NCBI RefSeq assembly: GCF_014297285.1
Contig: NZ_JACOQI010000006.1
Coordinates: forward strand, 1-64,000
Direction of reading: 5' to 3'
Source: Dysosmobacter segnis
Lineage (GTDB): Bacteria > Bacillota > Clostridia > Oscillospirales > Oscillospiraceae
Length of the DNA: 64,000 nucleotides
Positions 1-7,364 of the stretch are shown here, piece by piece. Position numbers and translations under genes: made by a program. Below the pieces are notes generated by a model. It was given only the letters and a program-made list of their open reading frames with translations. It was not told the DNA's origin and did no database searches. How positions within the stretch are numbered: position 1 is the stretch's first letter; each line of letters starts with the position of its first letter.

Positions 1-314
1 GAACAGTGATCGCCGCTGTCGAGGACGGCCTCCAGTGTTTCCAGCTCCGATGAGGTAAGCTCGGAAAGCAGGCAGGCCAGATGATTAAGCTCGTCCAGAT
101 TTTCATACTCGCTCAAATGGTCATAGAGCCCCAGCACATCCCCATCGAAAGAGGTAATAAAAATTTCCTGATAGCGGACTCCATCCACGCCGATCCGTTT
201 CAAGAGAGCCTCCACCTTCTGGGCGGTTGTGGGAAATTTCAGTGTTTCACCCACAAGTTGGCCCTCGCTGTACTTCCCCGCGTTGGTAACGTAGGCTTCA
301 AACAGGGTCGCCAT
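1..314 (-). CDS. ArdA-family antirestriction protein, partial
   Basis: The protein begins MATLFEAYVTNAGKY and runs off the left edge, so about 104 N-terminal residues are visible. The opening and the acidic stretch around 'GDVLGLYDHLSEYENLDEL' match the ArdA proteins carried by clostridial conjugative elements. ArdA is a DNA mimic that blocks type I restriction enzymes when the element enters a new cell. The start is at 314; its ATG shares one base with the TAA of the upstream gene (TAATG), so the two are probably translated together. The gene fits a mobile-element context with TnpV and ParB nearby. The C-terminal part cannot be judged. Confidence 0.8.
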   Translation of the reverse strand, partial: MATLFEAYVTNAGKYSEGQLVGETLKFPTTAQKVEALLKRIGVDGVRYQEIFITSFDGDVLGLYDHLSEYENLDELNHLACLLSELTSSELETLEAVLDSGDHC

Positions 315-655
315 TAGCGGCGGCCCTGTCCCTTGACGGTCAGGATGCCCTCAAGGGTTGTTGCCGTAATTCCCAGCCGCTGGGCCACGGCAATATCATT
401 TTTCATGGCTTCGGTCATACTGTGCCCGCAAACAACCAGCACATGAGAACGGCGGAGCAGGTCACGGCTCATGTCGATGCCGCTTTTATGCTCCTCGGGA
501 ACAGCATCATTGAGAAACAGGGGCAAGTACAAAGGCGGACAAATAGGAGAAAAGCCTGCCTCATACACGGTGCGGCAATACTGCGCCGCCAGTTCTGCGT
601 TTTCGCTATCGCCGCCGAGCCATGCAGCGGTGATATAAGCAAGGGGTCGTTTCAT
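314..655 (-). CDS. DUF7768/DUF4406-like small protein of mobile element
   Basis: A 113-residue protein starting MKRPLAYITAAW with a good ribosome site (GGAGGT) ahead of it. The pattern 'AYITAAW...A..YCR.V.EAGF.PICPPLYLP', then 'DLLRRSHVLVVCG' and 'ND.A.A..L', matches the small Rossmann-like proteins related to nucleoside 2-deoxyribosyltransferases (DUF4406/DUF7768) often found next to ardA in clostridial integrative elements. Its biochemical role is not established; a nucleotide-binding or nucleotide-modifying role is only inferred from the fold. It overlaps ardA by one base and lies downstream of a large foldback sequence. Confidence 0.7.
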   Translation of the reverse strand: MKRPLAYITAAWLGGDSENAELAAQYCRTVYEAGFSPICPPLYLPLFLNDAVPEEHKSGIDMSRDLLRRSHVLVVCGHSMTEAMKNDIAVAQRLGITATTLEGILTVKGQGRR

Positions 656-731
656 CGTTCATACCTCCGATATTTTAATAAGAAAGTTCAACCCAAACCC
701 CACGCCCTTTCCCAGTCTTGGGAAAGGGGGC

Positions 732-894
732 GGCTCTGGAGGATATACCCCCGCCGCTTGCCGGGGAAATAGCACAGCCGGGGCAGACCGTCAAGGGCGA
801 GCCGCCGAAAACGGCGGTGCGCTGCACCCTTGACGGCCCACTCCCGGCTGTACTAAAAAACAGGCGGCGACGGGGGATATATACCACCAGAGCC
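732..894. repeat. Three nested inverted repeats (large foldback)
   Basis: Three inverted repeats are nested. The outer arms are 732-757 and 864-894 (GGCTCTGG... and its near complement). The middle arms are 774-798 and 827-851 (ACAGCCGGG...CCGTCAAGGG and its complement). The inner hairpin is 802-817 (CCGCCG-AAAA-CGGCGG). The whole 163 bases can fold into one long imperfect stem. It lies between the DUF7768-like gene and the end of the parB-like gene and is not coding on either strand in any convincing way. It could be a bidirectional terminator, a structured RNA, or a DNA site for transfer or partition; the sequence alone does not decide. Confidence 0.75.
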
Positions 895-914
895 TCTGCG
901 CGAGGGCGGGGCCC

Positions 915-933
915 TCGGGACAAAGTGTCTCGA
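915..933. promoter_or_regulatory. 19-bp imperfect palindrome, possible ParB site (copy 1)
   Basis: TCGGGACA-AAG-TGTCTCGA: 8-base arms with one mismatch around a 3-base centre, just beyond the stop codon of the parB-like gene. A close relative lies inside that gene at 1938-1956. ParB proteins usually bind near-perfect palindromes of 14-16 bases close to their own gene, so this pair is a reasonable candidate site. The link is inferred. Confidence 0.4.
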
Positions 934-938
934 AGTTG

Positions 939-2384
939 TTACTTGTCAAGTTCCTGCTTTTTCGGGGCTTTTGCCAGCTCCGGCGGCTGTTTTTCTTTCC
1001 AGTCATCCAGCAGGGACATAATCTGTTCTTTCATTTTGGCGGGAGTGACCTCCTTGCCAAAATACTTTTCCAGTTCCGCAGTAGAAATAATCACGCCTCG
1101 ATCCTCCTTTTTCTGTTCTGATAAGATGCCGTCAATGACATCGCCGTTGAGCTTGCCTTCCTTATCCAGCTCCCGGAGCCGTTTAGCTTGGGCCAGCGAG
1201 GGCGAAGCCTGCTCCCCGTCAATGGAAACAGCAATAAGCCTCTGATTTTTCGGTTTGATGTAGGAAAGCTCCACGGCAGGCATGAAGCCCATCTTTTTAT
1301 CGTCTACCTTGTCCAGAAGCTCCGGCACAAGGGAGTTGAGCCGCAAGTAGCGCATGACCTTTTTATAGTTCATTTCATGCGCCTCGCCCACAATCTCAAC
1401 CGAGCGTTTCCCGACATCGCCTTCCGCAACGCCTTTCAGCCGCCCGCCCTGGTGCTTGATGTCCTCCACTTCCAGCTCCAGCAGGGCGGCCAGTTCGCTG
1501 GGGAGCGTCTGATCCCTCTGCTTGTTGCTGTCCTTCATGGCCTGAACCGCTTCGTGGTCGGTCATTTCACGGACGATAAAGGGCATTTCATCCAACCCGG
1601 CCAGTTCACTGCCGTGGGTACGGCGATGACCCGCTACAATTTCATAGCCGTTTCCATCTTTCTCCGGGCGGGCAAGACCGGGAACCATTACACCATTTAC
1701 GCGGATAGAAGCAACGATTTCCTGCATCTTCGCATCGTCCCGTACCTTAAAGGGGTGCGGACGGAATGTGTGAAACGGATGAACCTCGGAAAGTTTCAGA
1801 TAAACCAGCTTGCCTTCCTCAACCGGGCGGGGCGGTGTAGTCGGCTCGGGAGCTGTCTGTTCCGCAACAGTCTCCTTCGGTGCCGTATCTTGTGCGGGCT
1901 TAATGGGCTCCTTGGCATCCGGAGCCTTTCCATCGCTTCGGGACACTTTGTCTCGTTTGGACGGCTTGGGCTTGTCAGGGGCCGCCTTATCCGCCTTGGG
2001 TGGGCGGCCCTTGCGAGCCCCAGCCGATTTCTCCGCTTTCTGATTTTCAGTCGCGGCCTTTTCTGCTTTCGGCGGACGGCCACGGCGCGGCTTTTTCGGT
2101 TCCTCCGTATTGGCGGGCTGCGGTATTTCTCCGGAGGCTGCCGCCTCCGGCGCTTCGGGGGTTTCCGCCTTTTCGACTTCGGCGCGGGCGTTCTGTCTCT
2201 TTTCTGCCATAAGCTCATTGATTTTGTCAAAGGACACAACCACATCGCCGGGCTCAGGTATGGCAGGCCCGGTCTGTTCCTGCTGGGGTTCAGATGTTGC
2301 GGCCTGTTCTGGTGTGGCGATAGGCTCGGCGGCCTCCGGGGAAATATTCTCCGCAGGGCCAGTATTCAGTTTTTCATCGGCCAT
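939..2384 (-). CDS. ParB/RepB/Spo0J-family protein of integrative element
   Basis: A 481-residue protein. Residues 1-180 are low complexity, rich in Ala, Glu, Lys and Pro, with two AT-hook-like cores (RRGRPPKAEK and RKGRPPKADK). A ParB N-terminal domain follows from about residue 185: 'LSEVHPF', then 'PGLARPEKDGNGYEIVAGHRR', which carries the conserved GHRR box, then the helix-turn-helix region to about 340. The C-terminal third is charged and helical. ParB proteins load at specific palindromes and partition DNA, or act as regulators on integrative elements. No ParA gene is visible next to it. The start at 2384 has a strong AAGGAGG. Two palindromes at 915-933 and 1938-1956 may be its sites. 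Confidence 0.85.
   Translation of the reverse strand: MADEKLNTGPAENISPEAAEPIATPEQAATSEPQQEQTGPAIPEPGDVVVSFDKINELMAEKRQNARAEVEKAETPEAPEAAASGEIPQPANTEEPKKPRRGRPPKAEKAATENQKAEKSAGARKGRPPKADKAAPDKPKPSKRDKVSRSDGKAPDAKEPIKPAQDTAPKETVAEQTAPEPTTPPRPVEEGKLVYLKLSEVHPFHTFRPHPFKVRDDAKMQEIVASIRVNGVMVPGLARPEKDGNGYEIVAGHRRTHGSELAGLDEMPFIVREMTDHEAVQAMKDSNKQRDQTLPSELAALLELEVEDIKHQGGRLKGVAEGDVGKRSVEIVGEAHEMNYKKVMRYLRLNSLVPELLDKVDDKKMGFMPAVELSYIKPKNQRLIAVSIDGEQASPSLAQAKRLRELDKEGKLNGDVIDGILSEQKKEDRGVIISTAELEKYFGKEVTPAKMKEQIMSLLDDWKEKQPPELAKAPKKQELDK
1938..1956. promoter_or_regulatory. Second copy of the palindrome, inside the parB-like gene
   Basis: TCGGGACA-CTT-TGTCTCGT, the same design as 915-933 with the centre inverted from AAG to CTT. 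It falls in the low-complexity part of the protein, where it encodes RDKVSR. Keeping a DNA site inside a weakly constrained coding stretch would be easy, which makes a regulatory use plausible, though chance similarity is not excluded. Confidence 0.35.
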
Positions 2385-2472
2385 TTACGATCCTCCTTTT
2401 CGTTAAAGTTGCACAAATTAGAGTGCTAAAATTTTGTAGTTATTTTTGTGCCTCCTTTCCGTCTATCCACGC

Positions 2473-2509
2473 AAAAAAGCCGCCCGTTTCTCATGCCGGA
2501 CGGCTTTTT
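2473..2509. terminator. Bidirectional terminator
   Basis: Stem AAAAAGCCGCCCG / CGGACGGCTTTTT with a 10-base loop. The A-run and T-run make it work on both strands. It separates the parB-like gene from the AT-rich island to its right. Confidence 0.8.
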
Positions 2510-2640
2510 GCGTAATGTGATAGATCAAATATTATTTTTTCTGGTTTGCAGGCTCCGAAAAGCCTTGTATTTACAGTGTTCCTAATAGGAAGTAATCATA
2601 TTATGTAAGATTCAAAAGGAGAAGGTGGTACAGGAAAATC

Positions 2641-2967
2641 TTGCAGCGGAAAAAATATGCAATCCGGGTACTCATTCTTGCATCCCATCTGGAATTATAT
2701 AACTCAGAAGGTAAACCCGTAATATTTATCTATAAGGCACAAATAAAAAAGGGAAAACGAAACCTACCTAAGAAGCACCAGATGATTGGAGAAATTATCG
2801 AAGCAAAAAACGGCATGTATTTTGTGGGTTCGGACATCGAACTTGTTGATGTAGGTCCCGTCCTCTTTGTTGACAAGAATGACGTTCCCGCAGAGGATTA
2901 CAGTAAACTCAGAGAGATGCTGAAAGGTGTTTTCCTTGAGAAGTATTATGATTATAGCGCGGAATGA
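2641..2967 (+). CDS. Unknown small protein in AT-rich island
   Basis: A 108-residue, Lys-rich protein with no family I recognise. The only workable start in frame is TTG at 2641, about 20 bases after an AAGGAGAAGG. There is no signal peptide or membrane segment. The C-terminal half (IGEIIEA...YFVGSDIELVD) looks like a small beta-rich fold ending in an acidic helix. Base composition is clearly more AT-rich than the parB-like gene or the chromosome, as for the next three genes, suggesting separate acquisition. The reading frame is long for AT-rich DNA, which supports coding, but start and function are uncertain. Confidence 0.5.
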   Translation: MQRKKYAIRVLILASHLELYNSEGKPVIFIYKAQIKKGKRNLPKKHQMIGEIIEAKNGMYFVGSDIELVDVGPVLFVDKNDVPAEDYSKLREMLKGVFLEKYYDYSAE

Positions 2968-3229
2968 ACGAATCATCCCTGCCGGGGTGTAAAACAGCCT
3001 CCCGGAAAATGGGAGTTCACCGTGCTCCGGCCCTGTCAGAGCAATCAAGGCCAGCATTCTATTGTTTACATGGATAATAGTATGAAATATATCGAAAAAT
3101 TGCTATAATAGTAATAATTCCGGTAAGGTCAAAACCTTCTTTTGAACTTTCTTGATTAACCGTTCACTGGAAAAGTGTGTTCATTCTCCCTGGTGATTAC
3201 TGTCATAACTGATGGAGAGGATTAGATAT

Positions 3230-3820
3230 ATGCTTATCTTTGCTACTATGATAAATGACGTTGATGATCGTGCATTTATGCAAGAAGTATATCAACAGAA
3301 CGAGCGCCTGATGTATGCAATCGCATTAAAATATGCTTCCAACACACAGGATTGTGAAGATATTGTTCATGATACGGTTGAAAAACTTTGTAAAAATATT
3401 GCCAAGATAAAAGGACTACCGAATTCCGCACTTCGGGCATACGTAGTTTACGCGGTCAGAAATACGGCCATAAATTTTAGAAAGCACCAATCAACGATAA
3501 ACCGCCATATTCAACAATTATCAGGTGATGATTCAAACAGTGAATACGATCAGCCTGAATCAATAATTGAAAGAATAGAAGACCTCCAAGAAAAAAGAAC
3601 CAGCCTGACTAAATTGTGGATGCAGCTTACTGATGCCGAACAAGAATTGCTGTATAGAAAATATGTTCTAGAACAAACAACAGAAGAACTCGCAGGAATT
3701 TTTCAGTGCAGCAGAGACAGTATCCGGATGCGTCTTTCACGCGCAAGGCGAAAATCTCTAAGGTTAATGAAAGGGGAGGGTACGAATGACGAGACACGAA
3801 CGACTGCTGGAAAACTATGA
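3230..3820 (+). CDS. Sigma-70 family (ECF-like) sigma factor
   Basis: A 196-residue protein with region 2 (YQQNERLMYAIALKYASN..DCEDIVHDTV) at about residues 17-55 and region 4 (LTDAEQELLYRKYVLEQT...LAGIFQCSRDSIRMRLSRAR) at about 125-175. It would direct RNA polymerase to a small set of promoters. The start at 3230 is preferred to an in-frame ATG at 3212 because GGAGAGG lies nine bases before it. The next gene overlaps its end by 35 bases and looks like its anti-sigma factor. A perfect TATAAT lies at 3104-3109 with a poor -35, so the pair may be self-controlled. The gene is AT-rich, like its neighbours. Confidence 0.85.
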   Translation: MLIFATMINDVDDRAFMQEVYQQNERLMYAIALKYASNTQDCEDIVHDTVEKLCKNIAKIKGLPNSALRAYVVYAVRNTAINFRKHQSTINRHIQQLSGDDSNSEYDQPESIIERIEDLQEKRTSLTKLWMQLTDAEQELLYRKYVLEQTTEELAGIFQCSRDSIRMRLSRARRKSLRLMKGEGTNDETRTTAGKL

Positions 3821-4547
3821 AGATGCATATTTTGCACTGTTGATGGAAGATGTTGCACAAATGGAAAATGCCCGGTTAGACCGGTTCAACACAGAATTGC
3901 AGAATGACCCTCACGCCGCAGTTCCTGAAGAACTCACAAAAAGGTGTTTGAAAACAATAAATGCGCATTTTTCAAATATGCGCAGAAGCAGCAGCCTTAG
4001 AATTGTAAAAAAGGCAATTAACCTGGCAGCAATATTGATTGCAATTTCAACTCTACTTTTTACATCAGCATTTGCAATTTCCGATGAATTTAGAACAGCC
4101 ACTCTTAATTTGGTGATCACTGCAAATGAGAAGTACACACAATTGAAAATGAAGCAAGAGGATTCCCCTCAAGAATCCGGCAACTCTATGGTTACAGACA
4201 ACAATGAATTTTTTAAAAATATACGTTTGGCATGGCTTCCTGACGGATACGAATATTTATCAGGAGAATACGATTATCAGGCCATCTTTGCAAACGATGA
4301 AAATAACTGGATAATCATTAACAGGTTTGATGGGACTTCTACTTACAATGTAGATACGGAGGGAGCCGAAATAGTAGAGGAAATCATGATAAATGGGAAC
4401 TCTGGGTTGCGCATTGTAAAAAACGACCAGACACATATTGCCCTCGCAAATACTGACAAGAATATTTTTATTGACATTTGTTCATCCGAGCACGTACCGG
4501 GTGAAGTAGTTGAAAAAATAGCCCAAAATATTTTTGTGATTGATTAG
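3786..4547 (+). CDS. Membrane anti-sigma factor-like protein (DUF4367 type)
   Basis: A 253-residue protein. Residues 1-70 are a cytoplasmic helical region, one membrane segment follows at about 78-98 (INLAAILIAISTLLFTSAFA), and the extracellular C-terminal part has the 'LAWLPDGYEYLSGEY' and 'IINRFDG' patterns typical of DUF4367 domains. These occur in proteins paired with ECF sigma factors, where the cytoplasmic part is thought to hold the sigma factor until an outside signal arrives. It starts on GGGGAGGG within the last codons of the sigma gene. The signal is unknown. Confidence 0.7.
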   Translation: MTRHERLLENYEDAYFALLMEDVAQMENARLDRFNTELQNDPHAAVPEELTKRCLKTINAHFSNMRRSSSLRIVKKAINLAAILIAISTLLFTSAFAISDEFRTATLNLVITANEKYTQLKMKQEDSPQESGNSMVTDNNEFFKNIRLAWLPDGYEYLSGEYDYQAIFANDENNWIIINRFDGTSTYNVDTEGAEIVEEIMINGNSGLRIVKNDQTHIALANTDKNIFIDICSSEHVPGEVVEKIAQNIFVID

Positions 4548-4675
4548 GTTGCAAGTCGCGTTTTATGTGTCCTTTACAAAGTATTTCCCCTGAGATGCCA
4601 GGCAGTCCATTCCGAACCACGGCGAATCGCCTTGGATCAATCCTAAAGTGAACGGCTGCGTATTCAAAATTTATA

Positions 4676-4702
4676 GAAAATGACCTGGGGTCATATTTTT
4701 GG
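4676..4702. terminator. Bidirectional terminator between converging genes
   Basis: Stem ATGACC-TGG-GGTCAT followed by ATTTTT on the + strand and TTTCT on the - strand. It lies between the anti-sigma gene and the gene at 4722. Confidence 0.55.
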
Positions 4703-4721
4703 CTTGTACGAAGCACTGTGA

Positions 4722-5528
4722 TTACTGATAGAAAGGCAGTGTGCCGTAGTATTTAGATACCGTAGAATCATCTTCGACATACTTAGCGACATCTTTAGGA
4801 CCATATCGCAGCAAAAAATAATCCAGATCATGTAGCTTTTTGTAGATGTCATTTACAATTTCCATCCTATGGGTTTCTTTTGCCTGTTCCGTCTGATCCA
4901 TGAGATACTGAAGTTCGGATTTAAGATTTTCATTTTGAATGAATGAATTTATTTCTGACAACAGACCAATGAACCCATCTGCATCATAGAGATTCGTTGT
5001 AACAACGGGCGTTCCATACTTGGCATAAAATTCTTCTATGGAAAGCTTTTCTCGTTCACATACAGCATCCATATCGAGACCACCGTCAACTGCCCAGCCA
5101 ATTTGAATCTCTCCGGTCTGATGGAAGTAATTCCAGTACAAATTATTGGGATCTGACAGTTGCTCAAAAAGATCTCCATTCATATATTTATGCTCAAACC
5201 ACAAATTTGCAGTCTTAACCACCTCGGTCAGATTTTCTATTTGCTGTTGAGACATTCCTTCGGTTGCTTGTTGGCGTGCTGCAAGAACGTCCTCTTCCGT
5301 TGGCACATAATTTTTCGCATGCTCTATATCTGAGCCTGATTTCTCTGAAACATTTTCATTCGAAACAATGGGCACTTCAGAATGATCAGAATCAGAACAT
5401 ATCGCATCTTCTTCACTGGTGACATGGATTGCTAAACCCACACAAACAGCCAAGAAAAAAATAAATATGCACACAGAGAGCCAGCTTTTAGAAATATGAG
5501 ACGGAAACTGCATTTTGTGATTGGACAT
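4722..5528 (-). CDS. Unknown membrane-anchored extracellular protein
   Basis: A 268-residue protein with a short basic N-terminus and one hydrophobic segment at about residues 16-36 (LSVCIFIFFLAVCVGLAIHV), then a Ser/Glu-rich linker and a mainly helical acidic domain to the end. There is no lipobox cysteine, so it is more likely a signal anchor than a lipoprotein. I recognise no domain. GGAGGG before the ATG supports the start. It faces the sigma/anti-sigma pair and shares its AT-rich composition, so it may be part of the same cargo, possibly a target of the sigma factor; that is a guess. Confidence 0.5.
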   Translation of the reverse strand: MSNHKMQFPSHISKSWLSVCIFIFFLAVCVGLAIHVTSEEDAICSDSDHSEVPIVSNENVSEKSGSDIEHAKNYVPTEEDVLAARQQATEGMSQQQIENLTEVVKTANLWFEHKYMNGDLFEQLSDPNNLYWNYFHQTGEIQIGWAVDGGLDMDAVCEREKLSIEEFYAKYGTPVVTTNLYDADGFIGLLSEINSFIQNENLKSELQYLMDQTEQAKETHRMEIVNDIYKKLHDLDYFLLRYGPKDVAKYVEDDSTVSKYYGTLPFYQ

Positions 5529-5632
5529 CTTTTTCCCTCCAAATAGTTGCGAATCTTTTTATGGATAATATTGCTTTCTCGTAATATAGAACAAATATTC
5601 AGGAAAAGTGTAACATAATAAGGGAATACGGA

Positions 5633-5671
5633 AAACCTGCCATCCAAAATCATTTGAACGGCAGGCTTTTC
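5633..5671 (-). terminator. Terminator after tnpV
   Basis: GCCTGCC / GGCAGG stem with a long loop of about 18 bases, followed by TTTTCC on the - strand, directly after the tnpV stop. Confidence 0.5.
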
Positions 5672-5677
5672 ATTTTA

Positions 5678-6028
5678 TCAACAGCAGATCAGTTCATTTA
5701 ACACAATTTCCTCCACCGCGCTGCGGATATTGTTCATTGCCCCGACCCATGTCAGTTGGCCAGCAGCTTTCATCTGCTCCGTGATGCCCTGCGCCTGAGC
5801 TATCTGCTCGATCAGCAGCCGCAGCATTTCGTTTGCTTCACGGTCGATTTCATTGAGATGATGTGTCAATTGGCCGGAGACCTTTAAATTGATATAGACT
5901 GCTCTGCGGTGCTCCTTCAGATACTTAAGCCGCATTCTTCCAAAGCGCCCGTAGGTGGCAGGTTCTTCTTTCGGCATAAACAAGTTCGGTACATAAAAAT
6001 TTTCATTTTCTCGGTAGGTAATTTCCAT
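5678..6028 (-). CDS. tnpV: TnpV-like transposon protein
   Basis: A 116-residue protein with the TnpV pattern (YGRFGRMRLKYLKEHRRAVY..L..SG.L..HL..ID..A) known from Tn4451-type mobilisable elements and many clostridial integrative elements. The role of TnpV in those elements is not settled. It is the last gene before the probable attachment site at 6193-6215, with AAAGGA ahead of its ATG. The recombinase of the element is not in the window and should lie further left. Confidence 0.8.
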   Translation of the reverse strand: MEITYRENENFYVPNLFMPKEEPATYGRFGRMRLKYLKEHRRAVYINLKVSGQLTHHLNEIDREANEMLRLLIEQIAQAQGITEQMKAAGQLTWVGAMNNIRSAVEEIVLNELICC

Positions 6029-6192
6029 TATGTGATTGTCCTTTCATGTGGTCAAATCTGACCCTTATTTTGATCCTTTAGCGGGTTGTCCCTTATAAAA
6101 CAACTGGACTGACTGGTACAGAATTTTATAATTTCAGAACTAAATATCACATATTTCAGCCAAATAGGTTATAAAAAACGAATCCTATCCTC

Positions 6193-6215
6193 TTCAAATC
6201 CCTCCTTCCGCGCCA
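6193..6215 (+). other. Probable attachment site: 3' fragment of a tRNA gene
   Basis: This stretch has exactly the layout of a tRNA 3' end: T-loop TTCAAAT (6193-6199), T-stem strand CCCTC, acceptor strand CTTCCGC, discriminator G and CCA (6213-6215). The bases to its left cannot pair with the T-stem or supply the rest of a tRNA, so only the 3' end is present. A transcription terminator follows at once. This is what is left at the far side of an element inserted into a tRNA 3' end by a tyrosine integrase. The complete tRNA should lie at the other end, left of the window. The acceptor stem would start GCGGAAG; I cannot name the amino acid safely. Confidence 0.65.
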
Positions 6216-6251
6216 ACCACGCAATCCTTGTGATTGCATGGTTTTCTTTAT
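6216..6251 (+). terminator. Terminator of the tRNA gene
   Basis: CCACGCAATC / GATTGCATGG hairpin (one mismatch) followed by TTTTCTTT, beginning one base after the CCA. It marks the start of chromosomal sequence to the right of the element. Confidence 0.75.
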
Positions 6252-6348
6252 ATTTCAACGTTTTCAGCCGTTTTAGGCGGTAAAAATATTTTCCATTACG
6301 ACAATAAAAAACTCAAAAAAGACATTTTATCTTCGATTTTACGAACGG

Positions 6349-6386
6349 AACCCCCTCGCTGCAAAAGTGAGGGGGTTTCTTTTGCT
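6349..6386 (+). terminator. Terminator-like hairpin
   Basis: AACCCCCTC / GAGGGGGTT stem followed by TCTTTT. It may be a second stop for transcription coming out of the tRNA region. Confidence 0.6.
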
Positions 6387-6551
6387 TTATTCAATTCCAG
6401 TGACTGTCTCCACCCTCTCCAAATATTCCTCGATCCATCCCTGTTCCGCCATGACAATCTCTTTCCCGATCTTCTCCGCATAGGCCCACTCCAACCGTGC
6501 CCCGGCACTCTCACGCCAGCACACCAGGAGAACATCCGTCGGCAGCTTCAC
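6387..6551 (-). pseudogene. Truncated remnant of a DUF4406-type protein
   Basis: Only 54 residues from a GTG at 6551, immediately after an in-frame TAA, to the stop at 6387. The sequence DVLLVCWRESAGARLEWAY, then IGKEIV, matches the C-terminal half of DUF4406 proteins, which have a typical 'LP.WRES.GA.LE..YA..IGK' block and are usually about 95-100 residues long. The N-terminal half is missing, so this is probably a broken gene rather than a short functional one. It lies just outside the attachment site and may be left from an earlier insertion. Confidence 0.5.
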
Positions 6552-6557
6552 CTCTTA

Positions 6558-6585
6558 TTGACTTTTGTATGCGGCCTGATAGAAT
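6558..6585 (+). promoter_or_regulatory. Sigma-A promoter of the 26-residue peptide
   Basis: TTGACT (6558-6563), 16-base spacer, TAGAAT (6580-6585), ending 25 bases before the start codon of the small gene. Near-consensus elements for so small a gene support that it is real. Confidence 0.65.
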
Positions 6586-6610
6586 AATAAGGTAGAAAGA
6601 GGTGCATGGA

Positions 6611-6691
6611 ATGGATACTGGTTTGAAAATCGTCTGCTGCATTAGTCTCGGTATTCTTTTTCTGTCTGTGCTCTTGTGTTTGGCTATTTAA
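6611..6691 (+). CDS. 26-residue single-span membrane peptide
   Basis: A tiny reading frame, MDTGLKIVCC then a hydrophobic stretch to the end (ISLGILFLSVLLCLAI). The whole C-terminal two thirds would span the membrane once, with no charged tail. It has its own promoter at 6558-6585, a GAGGTG ribosome site and a perfect terminator that begins at its stop codon, so it forms a complete one-gene transcription unit. The size and shape recall type I toxin peptides or small membrane regulators, but there is no sequence family I can name and I see no clear antisense RNA. Confidence 0.5.
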   Translation: MDTGLKIVCCISLGILFLSVLLCLAI

Positions 6692-6721
6692 GTCCCTCCG
6701 TCCGGAGGGACTTATTTTTTA
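6690..6721 (+). terminator. Terminator of the small peptide gene
   Basis: Perfect 10-bp stem AAGTCCCTCC / GGAGGGACTT with a 4-base loop and a T-run, overlapping the stop codon. Confidence 0.85.
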
Positions 6722-6875
6722 CGCTATTCCCTCGTCACGCTTCTGTGCTGCGCTCTGTCTGCCAATCTGCCCCAGTCTCCACGAATCTGATCGTACCAGA
6801 CAGCAGATCCTCGCATCAAAAAAACAGTTCCTGTTTTAGCTTCATTGGCGGCAGATTTTTGTCAAGACACAAAGA

Positions 6876-6913
6876 AAGAAGCCCGAAACCTGACGGTTTC
6901 GGGCTTCTTGTTG
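6876..6913 (-). terminator. Terminator of rplM-rpsI
   Basis: AAGAAGCCCGAAACC / GGTTTCGGGCTTCTT perfect stem with a TGAC loop, about 35 bases after the rpsI stop. Confidence 0.85.
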
Positions 6914-6945
6914 AAAAGTTCGCTCTTCGGCGCGTGATAGAAATA

Positions 6946-7350
6946 TCAGCGCTTGGAGAACTGGGGAGCACGACGGGCGGCCTTCAGACCGGGCTTCTTA
7001 CGCTCCTTCATACGAGGATCGCGGGTCAGGAAACCGGCCTTCTTCAGGATGGCGCGGTTATCCTCGCTGGCCAGCAGCAGAGCGCGGGCCACACCGTGAC
7101 GCAGAGCGCCGGCCTGACCGGACACGCCGCCGCCGGTGACGGTAGCCACGATGTCCATCTTGCCGGTGTTGCCGGTAGCCTCCAGGGGCTGACGGACGAC
7201 CATCTTCAGGGTCTCCAGACCAAAATACTCGTCGATGTCACGACCATTGATGGTGATGGAGCCGGTGCCGTTGGGGAACAGATGGACGCGGGCCACAGAG
7301 GACTTACGGCGGCCGGTGCCATACAGATAAGGCTTCTTAGACTGATACAT
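6946..7350 (-). CDS. rpsI: 30S ribosomal protein S9
   Basis: A 134-residue protein starting [22 protein letters not shown] and ending in the conserved basic tail (..RRAPQFSKR) that reaches the ribosomal P site and contacts tRNA. The length is normal for S9. It follows rplM by 14 bases in the usual bacterial order and shares its promoter and terminator. Confidence 0.98.
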   Translation of the reverse strand: MYQSKKPYLYGTGRRKSSVARVHLFPNGTGSITINGRDIDEYFGLETLKMVVRQPLEATGNTGKMDIVATVTGGGVSGQAGALRHGVARALLLASEDNRAILKKAGFLTRDPRMKERKKPGLKAARRAPQFSKR

Positions 7351-7364
7351 TCTCTTACTCCTCC

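Noticed and set aside
6100..6215. Complete tRNA gene
   Set aside because: Only the T-loop-to-CCA part fits; the upstream bases give no D-arm, anticodon arm or T-stem 5' strand.
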